A stretch of DNA of 64,000 nucleotides from Yersinia similis (GTDB lineage: Bacteria; Pseudomonadota; Gammaproteobacteria; Enterobacterales; Enterobacteriaceae): the NCBI RefSeq assembly GCF_001053095.1, contig NZ_CGBP01000003.1, positions 124,001 to 188,000 of the forward strand, read 5' to 3'. A program made the position numbers and the translations under genes. The stretch's first letter is position 1. Every line of letters starts with the position of its first letter. Under the pieces are notes generated by a model. The model was not told where the DNA came from. It worked only from the letters and a program-made list of their open reading frames with translations, and searched no databases. Shown one piece after another: positions 27,863 to 38,519 of this stretch.

Positions 27863-29149
27863 ATGCGCCTAAACACGCCCTCTGAGCCTCAGTTATCTGA
27901 TGATCAACCGCTATCCAGCCAACAACGCCGCTGCCATATGTTGCTGATGTTATTTATGCCAGCACACAAGGTACAGTTAGACACAATTAGCCGATTCAAC
28001 AGGGCCGACCTTACGACTACCCGGCAAGATATAGCCGAGGTTGCCAGCGAAATCCAGCGTTTCTACCATTTAGAACTTAATACCAGTGCCGACGATTATT
28101 GTCAGATTAGCGGGAGCCTACTCGATAAACGACTCTGTTTTATCCATTGGCTTCGTCGTGGGCTGCGTTATTGCCCAGATTTTGTTGAACACCATTTTTC
28201 CCCCTACTTATATCAGGCGTTAGCATGGGATGATGGCCTGCTGTCATCGGCTCTACGGCAAATAGTTTACCAGTGTGAACCCCACCTAAACCGCCAACTC
28301 AGTGAAAAAGATCGTCAGTTTTTGCAACTGTATTTGCTGTATTGTGTCAGGGAAAACCAGCAGTACGCCCTGCCACAATTATCAATGACTCAGCGGCAAT
28401 GGTTAGAACAAAAACCTGCGCGGGTTGCCGCTGACCATTTATTCAACTCACTCAACCAGTTATTGACCCCTCCGTTGGGTTTGATTGAGCGCGATATGCT
28501 GATTCTAATGCTGACGATGATAAAAGCACACCGTTACCACAGTACTCAATCACCGGAAGATGCCCGCCTGATAGCCGCTACCAAGCTATTAATTCACCGT
28601 TTTAAGCGCCTTTCCGGCATGCCTTTTAGTAGTGATAACTCGCTGGTCAGCCAGTTATTCGCACATCTCGCCCCCGCCATTGAGCGCTGCTATTTTAATA
28701 TTGGGATCGACCATTCACTCCCCAAAGAAGTCAGTAATATGTATCCCCGTTTGCTACGTACTACACAGCGGGCGCTTATCAAGTTTGAGCAGGAGTACCA
28801 GATTAGATTTTCTATTGAAGAAGTGGTGTTGATCGCCATCAGCTTTGGTGCCTGGTTAATACAGGGGAATGCATTACAGGAGAAGCAGATTTTATTATTG
28901 ACGCGTGATAACCCAACGTTAGAAGCCCAAGTCGAGCAGCAGATCCGTGAACTGACCTTACTACCGTTACATATTAAACATTTGTCTCATGACGTTTATC
29001 TGCAATCGGGGGCCCCCGCTGGCACCGCGGTGGTACTTACCCCCTATGCTTTACAATCAACGGAATCAGCGCCGCCGCTGATCCAGATATCATTTCCATT
29101 AACTGAGCCGCAAAGTGTTCAGTTATGCCGCATATTGGAACTACCTTAG
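27863..29149 (+). CDS. csiE: CsiE, stationary-phase inducible protein with PRD domains
   Basis: CsiE is a 428-residue PRD-containing protein of unknown function, induced in stationary phase in E. coli under sigma-S and cAMP-CRP control. N-terminal residues 20-90 resemble a helix-turn-helix of BglG/LevR-type regulators. Two PTS-regulation-domain-like segments follow (for example LFAHLAPAIERCYFNIGIDHS). The gene ends within four bases of the end of convergent hcaT, as in E. coli. The ATG at 27863 lacks a strong ribosome site. Confidence 0.88.
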   Translation: MRLNTPSEPQLSDDQPLSSQQRRCHMLLMLFMPAHKVQLDTISRFNRADLTTTRQDIAEVASEIQRFYHLELNTSADDYCQISGSLLDKRLCFIHWLRRGLRYCPDFVEHHFSPYLYQALAWDDGLLSSALRQIVYQCEPHLNRQLSEKDRQFLQLYLLYCVRENQQYALPQLSMTQRQWLEQKPARVAADHLFNSLNQLLTPPLGLIERDMLILMLTMIKAHRYHSTQSPEDARLIAATKLLIHRFKRLSGMPFSSDNSLVSQLFAHLAPAIERCYFNIGIDHSLPKEVSNMYPRLLRTTQRALIKFEQEYQIRFSIEEVVLIAISFGAWLIQGNALQEKQILLLTRDNPTLEAQVEQQIRELTLLPLHIKHLSHDVYLQSGAPAGTAVVLTPYALQSTESAPPLIQISFPLTEPQSVQLCRILELP

Positions 29150-30303
29150 CTGGCTAATTCATTCGGGTTCGCGACCACTCGTGGCCGGATAAACAGCGCC
29201 GGAATAACAATGAGAGCCATAACCCAAAAGACCCCCCCCTGATAATTCTCAAATAAGAAGCCAGAGATCACTGTCATCACCGCAATGCCGCCGCCCATCG
29301 CCAGTGCAGAGTAGACTGATTGCAAACGGATCACATCTGCCCCACTGCGTGCCGAAATGAAACGCATCGCGGCTAGATGGCAGACAGTAAACGAACCACA
29401 ATGTAAGATTTGGATAAAAATCAACCAAGGCAATTCAGTCGTTGAAGCCATTAAGCTCCAGCGGATTATCCCACTTACCGCTGAGAGCAGTAATAAGCTA
29501 CGGGCCGTCCATCGACGGAAAAGGATGTGACTGAACGCAAATACCAGAATTTCGGCCACAACCCCCAGCGACCACAAATAGCCGATTGTTGCGGGGGAAT
29601 AACCGGCATCTTTCCAGTAAATAGAACTGAAACTGTAGTAAGCAGCATGGGCACCCTGTAATAACGTCACACAGAGCAAAAAGCGCCAAACTTGTGGTTC
29701 AGATAGCAGAACCTTCCATTGTGTTGCAGCGACATTGCGATGTTTAACCTCACCCTGCGGCATCACACTGGGCCGTAGCAATGCCCCCAGCAACATCGCT
29801 GTCACACCAAGCAGCAGGCTGTAGAGAATAGCGGGATGGCCCCAAATAGATACCAATTTTCCCGTCAATGCAGAGCCGATAACAAACGCCAGCGATCCCC
29901 ATAGCCGGACCTTGCCGTAATCCATGGTGATCTGTTTTTGCCACGTCGCAGCCAAAGCATCCGTCAATGGTACCAGTGGGCCAAAGAACAGGTTAAAACC
30001 TGCGATAACCACCATCAACCAAGCCCAGCCATTACCGAACCAAAAACCGACCGCGAACGCTAACGTTAAAAGCGCCAGAATACGGATTGCAGTAACCAGA
30101 TGAGAAGGATCTTTTACTCTCGGAGCAATAATCAGGCTACCAAGAAAGCGGGAGAGTAAGCCAGCACCGAGCAAGATACCGATGGTTTCCGGGGGGATCC
30201 CTTCACCTTCTAACCAAAGTCCCCAGAAAGGTAAAAAAATACCATAAGAAAAAAAATAGGTGAAATAGCTAAGTGATAGCCAACGTGTTGATTGCAATAC
30301 CAT
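29146..30303 (-). CDS. hcaT: HcaT, MFS transporter (3-phenylpropionate permease family)
   Basis: HcaT is a predicted 12-helix major-facilitator permease of 385 residues (family PPP/nucleoside-H symporter like), assigned to 3-phenylpropionate uptake in E. coli. The N-terminus LSYFTYFFSYGIFLPFWGLW and the loop DYGKVRLWGSLAFV are characteristic. No hca catabolic genes are nearby, so the actual substrate in this organism is uncertain. CCGGAGG lies upstream of the ATG. It overlaps csiE tail to tail by four bases. Confidence 0.88.
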   Translation of the reverse strand: MVLQSTRWLSLSYFTYFFSYGIFLPFWGLWLEGEGIPPETIGILLGAGLLSRFLGSLIIAPRVKDPSHLVTAIRILALLTLAFAVGFWFGNGWAWLMVVIAGFNLFFGPLVPLTDALAATWQKQITMDYGKVRLWGSLAFVIGSALTGKLVSIWGHPAILYSLLLGVTAMLLGALLRPSVMPQGEVKHRNVAATQWKVLLSEPQVWRFLLCVTLLQGAHAAYYSFSSIYWKDAGYSPATIGYLWSLGVVAEILVFAFSHILFRRWTARSLLLLSAVSGIIRWSLMASTTELPWLIFIQILHCGSFTVCHLAAMRFISARSGADVIRLQSVYSALAMGGGIAVMTVISGFLFENYQGGVFWVMALIVIPALFIRPRVVANPNELAS

Positions 30304-30540
30304 GATTCCTCCGGAGTCAGCCCGTCACTGTGACAGAGGCCTCCTCCGCTAGCAACTTTACCGTCTCAATACTGGATATTTTGTGACATGCCTCACATTA
30401 CAAAATCGTATATTGGGCCCATCGGCAACCTGGTATTCATTGATGGCAGTATGCAACGTATCAACATACGCACTGGATTTCGCTGGTTGGAGTCTGTTTT
30501 GGGCTTTACATGAATTGGCACTGGCTTTGAGATAAGCTCG

Positions 30541-30600
30541 TTTTTTAGCCTACCCCTATTAGTTTAAAGCCCCAGCCATGAGGCCAGGACTTTGTCGGTA
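30541..30600 (-). terminator. Second copy of a glyA-type terminator region (left border of ail island)
   Basis: The sequence TTTTTTAGCCTACCCCTATT followed by AAAGCCCCAGCCATGAGGCCAGGACT resembles 31592-31644 beside glyA (TTTTTAGCCTATCCC, AAAGCCCCGGCCAGGAGGCCAGGACT). On the minus strand it gives the hairpin CCTGGCC-TCAT-GGCTGGGG followed by CTTTAAAC. It lies downstream of ail and upstream of hcaT. The other bases of 30304-30540 contain no gene that I can see. Confidence 0.65.
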
Positions 30601-30612
30601 ATCTGAAACCAC

Positions 30613-30635
30613 CATTTATGGTGGGTTTTTATGGT
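30613..30635 (-). terminator. ail terminator
   Basis: Just downstream of the ail stop codon (minus strand), the stem AACCCACCAT/ATGGTGGTTT with a 3-base loop can form. On the plus strand it is followed by TTTTTATGG; on the minus strand only by short T runs. It is probably a bidirectional terminator. Confidence 0.6.
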
Positions 30636-30645
30636 TAGGAGGACG

Positions 30646-31194
30646 TTAGAACCGGTAACCCGCACCAAGCATCCAAGTACCCACTTTCACATCATCGAGT
30701 TTGGAGTACTCATATGAAGCATCAATGACAAAATTTGGATGTGGATTAAATTGTAATCCTGCACCGTATGCCAGAGATGTTTTACTTCTACTCTCTGATT
30801 CGCCAAATATTGAGGAAAATTTAACCTTTCCACGAGCAGCACCCAATAATCCATACAAGCTAACATACTCGTTAATGCGGAAAGCAGGCCCTGCAGTCAC
30901 TGAGTAGTACTTAAAATCACCATCAATAAGTTTGAGTCTACCAATGGATTCCTCGAATCCCCGGCGAGTATGAGCAAACGAGCCTATCACTCCCCAGTCA
31001 TTATTAAATTCATAACGATACTTCAGGTTAAAACCTCTTGGGTCTTTATCCAACTTGTACCCATCTTCCTTGACGTGGCTTTGAGCATATCCAACAGAAA
31101 TACTGTTTTCGCCTTCGGCATACACATTGACAGACGCAATCGATAAACATGCAACTAAAGAAGAGACCAGTAATGTCTTATTCATAAAAACCAT
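30646..31194 (-). CDS. ail: Ail, attachment-invasion locus outer-membrane protein
   Basis: Ail is an eight-stranded OmpX-family barrel that binds fibronectin, laminin and complement regulators and gives serum resistance in pathogenic yersiniae. From the ATG at 31194 (MVFMNKTLLVSS) it has 182 residues. The ATG three codons later (31185) has better spacing to GGATGG and may be the real start. The signal peptide ends VNVYA before EGENSIS. The C-terminal strands (KLDDVKVGTWMLGAGYRF) match Ail as I remember it. The extracellular loops differ in places from the Y. pestis form (for example GRLKLIDG and AARGKVKF). It lies next to an IS remnant between two glyA-terminator-like sequences. Confidence 0.92.
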   Translation of the reverse strand: MVFMNKTLLVSSLVACLSIASVNVYAEGENSISVGYAQSHVKEDGYKLDKDPRGFNLKYRYEFNNDWGVIGSFAHTRRGFEESIGRLKLIDGDFKYYSVTAGPAFRINEYVSLYGLLGAARGKVKFSSIFGESESRSKTSLAYGAGLQFNPHPNFVIDASYEYSKLDDVKVGTWMLGAGYRF

Positions 31195-31320
31195 CCAGAT
31201 TGTTATAACAATACCTAATACAGTAACCACATGACTGAAGTGGCCAACCAAATATTAACAAATATTTGACATATGAAAACATGGACATTAGTACAGTATT
31301 CCATTACACACAGTATTCCA

Positions 31321-31520
31321 TTACACACATTTTCTCGGTTTATACAGGGCGATGTTGAACAGAAAAATAGGCGCTAGCCGGGCGACCATTGCCGTGACAA
31401 ATAGGAATGGACGACTGCATCGCGGAATAAATTCGAAATCAATAGCCCCATTGACCTTGCGGACCAGATAATGTTGCAGCGCCAGATGATCGGTAAATGC
31501 CAAAATAATGTTGCAGCGCC
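31321..31520 (-). pseudogene. Remnant of an IS1182/IS4-like transposase, N-terminal part
   Basis: The minus strand reads LALQHYLVRKVNGAIDFEFI, which resembles the transposase N-terminal pattern LVPKDHLLRKIDxxIDFSFI. It then continues with VARLAPIFLFNIAL in place of GRPAIDPVLLFKxxL. The frame is open for 61 codons from a TTG at 31503 but has no proper start, and the catalytic part is missing. Short duplicated pieces (TAATGTTGCAGCGCC at about 31469 and 31506) show further decay. It lies upstream of ail and probably marks how the island arrived. Confidence 0.55.
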
Positions 31521-31574
31521 GGCTCTTCGCGGGGGGAGGTATTTCGAGTTGATACGATTGAAAGGAATTATTTT

Positions 31575-31645
31575 AGTCGCGGGATAGGCGCGTTTTTAGC
31601 CTATCCCGATGAACTCAAAGCCCCGGCCAGGAGGCCAGGACTGTG
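31575..31645 (-). terminator. glyA terminator
   Basis: Downstream of glyA on the minus strand there is first the stem CCTGGCC-TCCT-GGCCGGGG followed by CTTTGAG. Then comes a second hairpin, CGGGATAGGC-TAAAAACGC-GCCTATCCCG. Together they should end glyA transcription. A diverged copy of the first part lies 1 kb away beyond ail. Confidence 0.7.
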
Positions 31646-31654
31646 ATAGCCGTC

Positions 31655-32908
31655 TTATGCGTAAACCGGTAAACGAGCGCAGATAGCCAGAACTTTCTGT
31701 TTCACACGCTCAATGGTCGCTTCATCGTTGATGTTATCTAACACATCACACATCCAGCCAGCCAATTCACGGGATTCCGCTTCTTTGAAGCCACGGCGGG
31801 TGATAGCTGGGCTACCAATACGCACACCAGACGTCACAAACGGGCTCTTCGGATCGTTAGGTACGCTGTTTTTGTTCACCGTGATATTCGCACGGCCTAA
31901 AGCCGCATCAGCATCTTTACCGGTGATGTCTTTATCTACCAAGTCCAGCAAGAACAGGTGGTTATCCGTGCCACCAGAAACCACTTTGTAACCGCGTTCC
32001 AGGAACACCGCCACCATGGCTTTCGCATTTTTAGCCACTTGCTGTTGGTAAATTTTAAACTCAGGTTCCATTGCTTCTTTCAGCGCGACCGCTTTACCCG
32101 CGATAACATGCATCAATGGGCCACCCTGGTTACCAGGGAAAACAGAAGAGTTCAGTTTTTTGTACAAGTCTTCATCGCCCCCTTTCGCCAGAATCAAACC
32201 GCCACGTGGGCCAGCCAGAGTCTTGTGCGTCGTGGTGGTAACGATGTGGGCATGTGGAACCGGGTTAGGGTAAACGCCTGCGGCAACCAGACCGGCAACG
32301 TGAGCCATATCAACAAAGAACCATGCGTCAATGCTATCGGCAATTTCACGCATTTTTGCCCAATCAACGATACCAGAGTAGGCAGAGAAGCCACCGATAA
32401 TCATTTTTGGTTTATGTTTTTCCGCCTGACGTGCCAGATCTTCATAATCAATCTGACCCGACTCATCAATTCCATAAGGGACGATGTTATAGAGTTTGCC
32501 GGAGAAATTCACTGGTGAACCATGCGTCAAGTGACCGCCGTGTGCCAGATTCATCCCCAATACAGTGTCACCGGGTTTCAGCAACGCAGAGTAAACAGCA
32601 ACGTTAGCTTGTGAACCAGAATGAGGTTGAACGTTTGCGTAATCAGCACCAAATAGCGCTTTAGCGCGATCGATTGCCAATTGTTCAACAACATCAACAT
32701 ATTCACAGCCACCGTAATAACGCTTGCCTGGATAGCCTTCAGCATATTTGTTCGTCAACTGAGATCCCTGCGCTTGCATAACACGCGGGCTGGTGTAGTT
32801 CTCAGACGCAATCAGTTCGATGTGTTCTTCCTGACGCACGACTTCTTGCTCCATTGCACGCCACAGATCTGCATCGTAATCGGCAATGTTCATTTCACGC
32901 TTTAACAT
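31655..32908 (-). CDS. glyA: GlyA, serine hydroxymethyltransferase
   Basis: GlyA is a PLP enzyme that converts serine and tetrahydrofolate to glycine and methylene-tetrahydrofolate, the main one-carbon source. The product is 417 residues, the usual length, starting [19 protein letters not shown]. The PLP lysine lies in [18 protein letters not shown] lies before the ATG. The leader contains an ERIC-type element, and a PurR-like box is found upstream of that element. Confidence 0.98.
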   Translation of the reverse strand: MLKREMNIADYDADLWRAMEQEVVRQEEHIELIASENYTSPRVMQAQGSQLTNKYAEGYPGKRYYGGCEYVDVVEQLAIDRAKALFGADYANVQPHSGSQANVAVYSALLKPGDTVLGMNLAHGGHLTHGSPVNFSGKLYNIVPYGIDESGQIDYEDLARQAEKHKPKMIIGGFSAYSGIVDWAKMREIADSIDAWFFVDMAHVAGLVAAGVYPNPVPHAHIVTTTTHKTLAGPRGGLILAKGGDEDLYKKLNSSVFPGNQGGPLMHVIAGKAVALKEAMEPEFKIYQQQVAKNAKAMVAVFLERGYKVVSGGTDNHLFLLDLVDKDITGKDADAALGRANITVNKNSVPNDPKSPFVTSGVRIGSPAITRRGFKEAESRELAGWMCDVLDNINDEATIERVKQKVLAICARLPVYA

Positions 32909-32941
32909 CCGGCTCTCCTGACTTAGCTAACTAAATATACC

Positions 32942-33136
32942 TATACCCAACGTCATTGGAGTTGCAGCCAGACAGCCAATGAACGAGTCCCGATGAGCTG
33001 ACTGCGTCAGTGATTCGGGTGACAAATCTGCCGGGAGCAGATTTGAACGCAGCTTGCAGCGGCCTCTGTGAGGCCCATGAATAGGCCAAATAACGAGACC
33101 GCGAACATCGCTGCAGCTTCAAGTACGAAGGGTATA
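32942..33136. repeat. ERIC-type repeat with internal insertion, in the glyA leader
   Basis: It is bounded by TATACCC and GGGTATA, 195 bases long. It carries the ERIC core CCCGATGAGCTGACTGCGTC and GTGATTCGGGTGA. A block of about 70 bases (GCCGGGAGCAGATTTGAACG to AACGAGACCGCGAACATCGC) makes it longer than the 127-bp type. The same longer form is seen at 35220 and 44426. It lies 34 bases upstream of the glyA start. Confidence 0.75.
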
Positions 33137-33214
33137 ATGGAACACCCGTTTGGGTTCTGCCACACAGTGTAAACTGTTTCCCCCTCCTGAAGATAGGCCT
33201 TAGCAGAGGTTTTT

Positions 33215-33230
33215 ACGCAAACGATTGGCT
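33215..33230 (-). promoter_or_regulatory. PurR-type operator of glyA
   Basis: On the minus strand AGCCAATCGTTTGCGT matches the PurR consensus half ANGCAANCGNTTNCNT and resembles the glyA PurR box of E. coli as I remember it. It lies about 310 bases upstream of the glyA start, beyond the ERIC element, so the promoter must also lie upstream of the repeat. Confidence 0.55.
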
Positions 33231-33306
33231 CCGGATAGCGTAAGGCTTTGAGCTGTTCAGACTTCATTCAATGCAACGGAATTATCCTCATATTCACTAT
33301 GTGAAT

Positions 33307-33474
33307 CTCAGACTGCTGACAAACCCCGATGACTCACTCTTGAACGGTGAGGATAGGCAGAAGAGTAAAGAGTCCGCGCCAAGGATGGCGCGGCTCGAGC
33401 CTACATGGATGTATTTACGGCGTCTTTACGATCTGCCTGTTCTCTCCGTCGCGGGCACTTTGTCAATAACCTCA
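33307..33474 (+). repeat. YPAL-like repeat, copy 1 (left of hmp)
   Basis: This 168-base element begins CTCAGACTGCTGACAAAC and ends ACTTTGTCAATAACCTCA; TGACAAA and TTTGTCA are inverted at the ends. Inside are the hairpin CCGCGCC-AAGGAT-GGCGCGG and the longer-range complement AGTAAAGA/TCTTTACG. It differs from copy 2 (34823-34990) at only three positions. It is flanked by a 23-base direct repeat (33286-33308 and 33470-33492) that looks like a target-site duplication. Size and structure fit the Yersinia palindromic (YPAL) family. Confidence 0.8.
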
Positions 33475-33547
33475 TATTCACTATGTGAATCTTTCATCTT
33501 CAGCAAGTAAGCGTGTTGATGCAATCCCCCTACAGGTGAAAAGCACA

Positions 33548-33594
33548 TTTACAAAGAGAAGAGAAAATCATAAGATGCATTTAAAATACATGTA
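33548..33594 (+). promoter_or_regulatory. hmp promoter with NsrR-type operator
   Basis: TTTACA at 33548-33553 and TAAGAT at 33571-33576 are separated by exactly 17 bases. Overlapping the -10, 33572-33594 has the 11-1-11 arrangement of NsrR sites (AAGATGCATTT, one base, AAATACATGTA), with a full match to the preferred left half. Repression by NsrR and induction by nitric oxide follow for hmp, as in other enterobacteria. Confidence 0.78.
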
Positions 33595-33631
33595 TTAGTT
33601 TGTATATTATTAAAACACTTAAGGAGCCACT

Positions 33632-34822
33632 ATGCTGGATACCCAAACCATCGCTATCGTTAAATCTACCATTCCCTTGCTTGCTGCCACCGGCCCCAAA
33701 CTGACAGCCCATTTCTATGAGCGCATGTTTAAGCATCACCCTGAACTCAAAGATATTTTTAATATGAGTAACCAGTCGAGTGGTGATCAACGCGAAGCCT
33801 TGTTTAATGCTATTTGTGCTTATGCGACCAATATCGAAAATCTTGCCGCGCTACTCCCCGCGGTTGAACGTATTGCCCAAAAACATACCAGTTTAAATAT
33901 TCAGCCAGAGCATTACCCTATTGTCGGTGAGCATTTAATCGCTACTCTGGAGGAACTGTTTTCACCCGGTGAGGCCGTTTTAGATGCCTGGGCTAAGGCC
34001 TATGGTGTATTGGCTGATGTATTTATTCAACGTGAAAGCCAGATTTATCAGCAAGGTGAGACGGAAACCGGTGGTTGGAGAACCTTACGTCGCTTTCGCA
34101 TTATAAAAAAAGAGCAACAAAGCGAGGTGATTTGCAGCTTTGTCTTGGCACCGGAAGACGGCGGCCAAGTGCTTCACTATAAACCGGGGCAATATTTAGG
34201 CATTTATATAGAGCATGAAAGCCTTGAATTCCAAGAGATTCGTCAATATTCGCTGACCACCGCGCCCAATGGTAAAACTTACCGTATTGCAGTAAAATGT
34301 GAAGAACAAGGCACAGTTTCAAACTTACTGCATCGGGAGTTAAATGAAGGGGATACCGTGCGCATCGCACCACCCCGTGGCGATTTCTTTTTAGATGTAT
34401 CACCGGATACTCCGGTGGCACTGATTTCGGCTGGGGTGGGCCAAACCCCGATGCTCAGTATGCTCAATACCCTCTATAGCCAGCAACATGCGGCCCCCGT
34501 GCATTGGTTACACGCAGCTGAAAATGGCCGTGTACACGCATTCGCTGATGAAGTTAGCGCTATCGCAGCCAATATGCCTAATCTAAGCCGCCATGTGTGG
34601 TACCGTGAGCCAGACGTACAGGATAAGCACGCCGAGGATTACCATAGCCAAGGGTTGATGGATCTGAGTTCGCACCAGTGGTTAGCTGATGATCCTAAAC
34701 GACATTATTACTTCTGTGGCCCGCTGCCATTTATGCAATTTATAGGTCGTCAATTACTGGCCCAAGGGATAGCACCTGAGCAGATTCACTACGAATGCTT
34801 CGGTCCACACAAAGTCATTTAA
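33632..34822 (+). CDS. hmp: Hmp, flavohaemoglobin nitric oxide dioxygenase
   Basis: Hmp converts nitric oxide to nitrate with O2 and NAD(P)H in the cytoplasm and is a main defence against host NO. The product is 396 residues. The globin domain covers residues 1-140 with the proximal haem His85 (AQKHTSLNI) and Tyr29. The ferredoxin-reductase FAD domain has RQYSLT, and the NAD domain has [11 protein letters not shown]. The ribosome site is AAGGAG. The stop codon is directly followed by a YPAL-like repeat, and another copy lies upstream of the promoter. It is divergent from glyA, the usual order. Confidence 0.97.
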   Translation: MLDTQTIAIVKSTIPLLAATGPKLTAHFYERMFKHHPELKDIFNMSNQSSGDQREALFNAICAYATNIENLAALLPAVERIAQKHTSLNIQPEHYPIVGEHLIATLEELFSPGEAVLDAWAKAYGVLADVFIQRESQIYQQGETETGGWRTLRRFRIIKKEQQSEVICSFVLAPEDGGQVLHYKPGQYLGIYIEHESLEFQEIRQYSLTTAPNGKTYRIAVKCEEQGTVSNLLHRELNEGDTVRIAPPRGDFFLDVSPDTPVALISAGVGQTPMLSMLNTLYSQQHAAPVHWLHAAENGRVHAFADEVSAIAANMPNLSRHVWYREPDVQDKHAEDYHSQGLMDLSSHQWLADDPKRHYYFCGPLPFMQFIGRQLLAQGIAPEQIHYECFGPHKVI

Positions 34823-34990
34823 CTCAGACTGCTGACAAACCCCGATGACTCACTCTTGAACGGTGAGGATAGGCAGAGGAGTAAAGCGTCCGCGCCAAGG
34901 ATGGCGCGGCTCGAGCCTACATGGATGTATTTACGGCATCTTTACGATCTGCCTGTTCTCTCCGTCGCGGGCACTTTGTCAATAACCTCA
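34823..34990 (+). repeat. YPAL-like repeat, copy 2 (right of hmp)
   Basis: This second copy has the same orientation as copy 1 and starts at the first base after the hmp TAA stop. Its internal GC-rich hairpin (CCGCGCC/GGCGCGG) would lie in the 3' end of the hmp mRNA and may stabilise or end it. No clear target duplication is visible around this copy. Confidence 0.8.
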
Positions 34991-35219
34991 CTGTTCATTT
35001 TTATCCTATCTCTACGCATGTGATGCCGCTGGTCAGGATGATACCTGATCAGCATTTCGGCTATTTCAATTCCCCCATTTATTACATTTACATTTCGTGG
35101 AACGTGACATAGATCTCGTATGTCCTCACAATTTATTGCCACGATTAATCTCATAAAAAGCTATTTAAATTTTCATATAATTGAAGATTTAAATAACAGC
35201 CAGAATGATCTTTATTATT

Positions 35220-35418
35220 TATACCCACGTTACTTCGAGGTACAGGTAGGCAGCAACCGAGTAACAAATGGGGCGGGACCTCATTTGGACAGCATTTATG
35301 CTGCCCGCTGGGTGAGCCTCAGGGACGAGGCTCATTAATCTCCAGTCTCTGAGATAACAAAGTGACTGGGGTGAGCAAGGGCAGTTCCCCCCCTGCATCT
35401 TGAAGGACGACGGGTATA
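35220..35418. repeat. ERIC-type repeat with internal insertion
   Basis: It is bounded by TATACCC and GGGTATA, 199 bases. One end has GTTACTTCGAGGTACAGGTA and the other CATCTTGAAGGACGACGGG. The ERIC-core derivative GATAACAAAGTGACTGGGGT is present. The middle contains a self-complementary stretch around GCAGCATTTATGCTGCCCGC. It ends 34 bases before the start of the YhfZ-like regulator. 34991-35219 shows no gene. Confidence 0.7.
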
Positions 35419-35451
35419 TTGCCCGGTAACATAAGGCTAGATCGCTACATC

Positions 35452-36351
35452 ATGAGTAAAAGATTCATAAAAAAAGAAGGGTTAGCATTAGTATCTATGG
35501 CGCGCTATTTAATTGGCGAACGCTCAGGTAATCGACTTAAAACTATTGATGATCTATCAGATGATTTTGGTATTTCAGTCGGTGTGATTCAACACGCCTT
35601 GAAAGTACTGGAAGCGGACGGGGCTATCGTGGTTGAACGCCGAGGCCGCAATGGCACGCTGCTTCTCGACCTGGACATGACGCTTCTGCTGCAACAAGCC
35701 GATTTAGGCAATATGGTGTGTGCTATGCCGCTACCCTATACCAAACTTTATGAAGGCTTAGCCAGTGGTTTAAAAGAACAATTCACCTTACTCCCCCTTT
35801 ACTTTGCCCATATGCGAGGTGCTGAAGTCCGTATAGAATGCCTGATAGACGGAGTCTACGATATGGCAGTCGTGTCACATCTGGCCGCTAAAAGTTACCT
35901 TAAGCAAGAAAAAGTCACGCTAGCGCTAAATTTAGGCCGCGGTTCTTATGTCGATGGTCATCAACTTATTTTTCGCCGTGGTGAGCAGAAAAAAATTCGC
36001 CGGGTTGGGTTTGACTCACGCTCACCTGACCAATGTTTATTGACTGAAATTAAGTTTGCCGGGCAACCAATCGAACGGGTCGAATTATCTTACAGTAACT
36101 GCATCCCACATCTTATCCGTGGCGATATTGATGCCGTCATTTGGAATCAGGAGCAGATTGTCTCGTCAGAACATTTACAGTCCATAAAATTACAGGGTGA
36201 TGAACGTTATATTCAAGCGTCACAGGCGGTTATCCTTATCCGCCCAGATAACTATCCGATCAAGCTACTGTTGGAAAGAGGCATTAATCAAACACAGTTA
36301 CTGCGCCATCAACGAGCGGTACAGAGTGGGGTAGTCGAACCACGATATTAA
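35452..36351 (+). CDS. YhfZ-family transcriptional regulator
   Basis: This protein of 299 residues starts at ATG 35452 (MSKRFIKKEGLALVSMARYL); an upstream extension would run through the ERIC end. Residues 1-75 form a GntR-like winged helix (LKTIDDLSDDFGISVGVIQH, ALKVLEADGAIVVERRGRNG). The remainder resembles the periplasmic-binding-like effector domain of YhfZ (RGAEVRIECLIDGVYDMAVVS). In E. coli yhfZ lies in a php-yhf carbohydrate operon; none of those genes is here, so this copy is an orphan with unknown targets. Confidence 0.7.
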   Translation: MSKRFIKKEGLALVSMARYLIGERSGNRLKTIDDLSDDFGISVGVIQHALKVLEADGAIVVERRGRNGTLLLDLDMTLLLQQADLGNMVCAMPLPYTKLYEGLASGLKEQFTLLPLYFAHMRGAEVRIECLIDGVYDMAVVSHLAAKSYLKQEKVTLALNLGRGSYVDGHQLIFRRGEQKKIRRVGFDSRSPDQCLLTEIKFAGQPIERVELSYSNCIPHLIRGDIDAVIWNQEQIVSSEHLQSIKLQGDERYIQASQAVILIRPDNYPIKLLLERGINQTQLLRHQRAVQSGVVEPRY

Positions 36352-36433
36352 TAGATTAATAATAGTGAATAGATACATTAGCCAGAGAACGTTGGGTTAT
36401 ATATGTTGGATTGTATTATTTTGAATTATATGT

Positions 36434-36470
36434 AAAAACCCGCATCGTTTTGGCAACGAACGGGCTTTTA
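36434..36470 (-). terminator. glnB terminator
   Basis: On the minus strand, AGCCCGTTCGTT pairs with AACGATGCGGGTT around a short loop and is followed by TTTTTACAT, about 35 bases after glnB. It is likely bidirectional and could also serve the convergent yhfZ-like gene. Confidence 0.75.
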
Positions 36471-36505
36471 TTATTCAGCGTAAGAGAATAAAGCCGACAG
36501 ATTAA

Positions 36506-38481
<1,976 letters not shown>

Positions 38482-38519
38482 TGGTGTTTAAACTCTGTTT
38501 CAGCATTGTCAGGGAATAA

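Noticed and set aside
33000-33267. Minus-strand 86-codon frame between glyA and hmp
   Set aside because: It runs through the ERIC-type repeat, has no conserved protein pattern, and overlaps the PurR box and the glyA promoter region.
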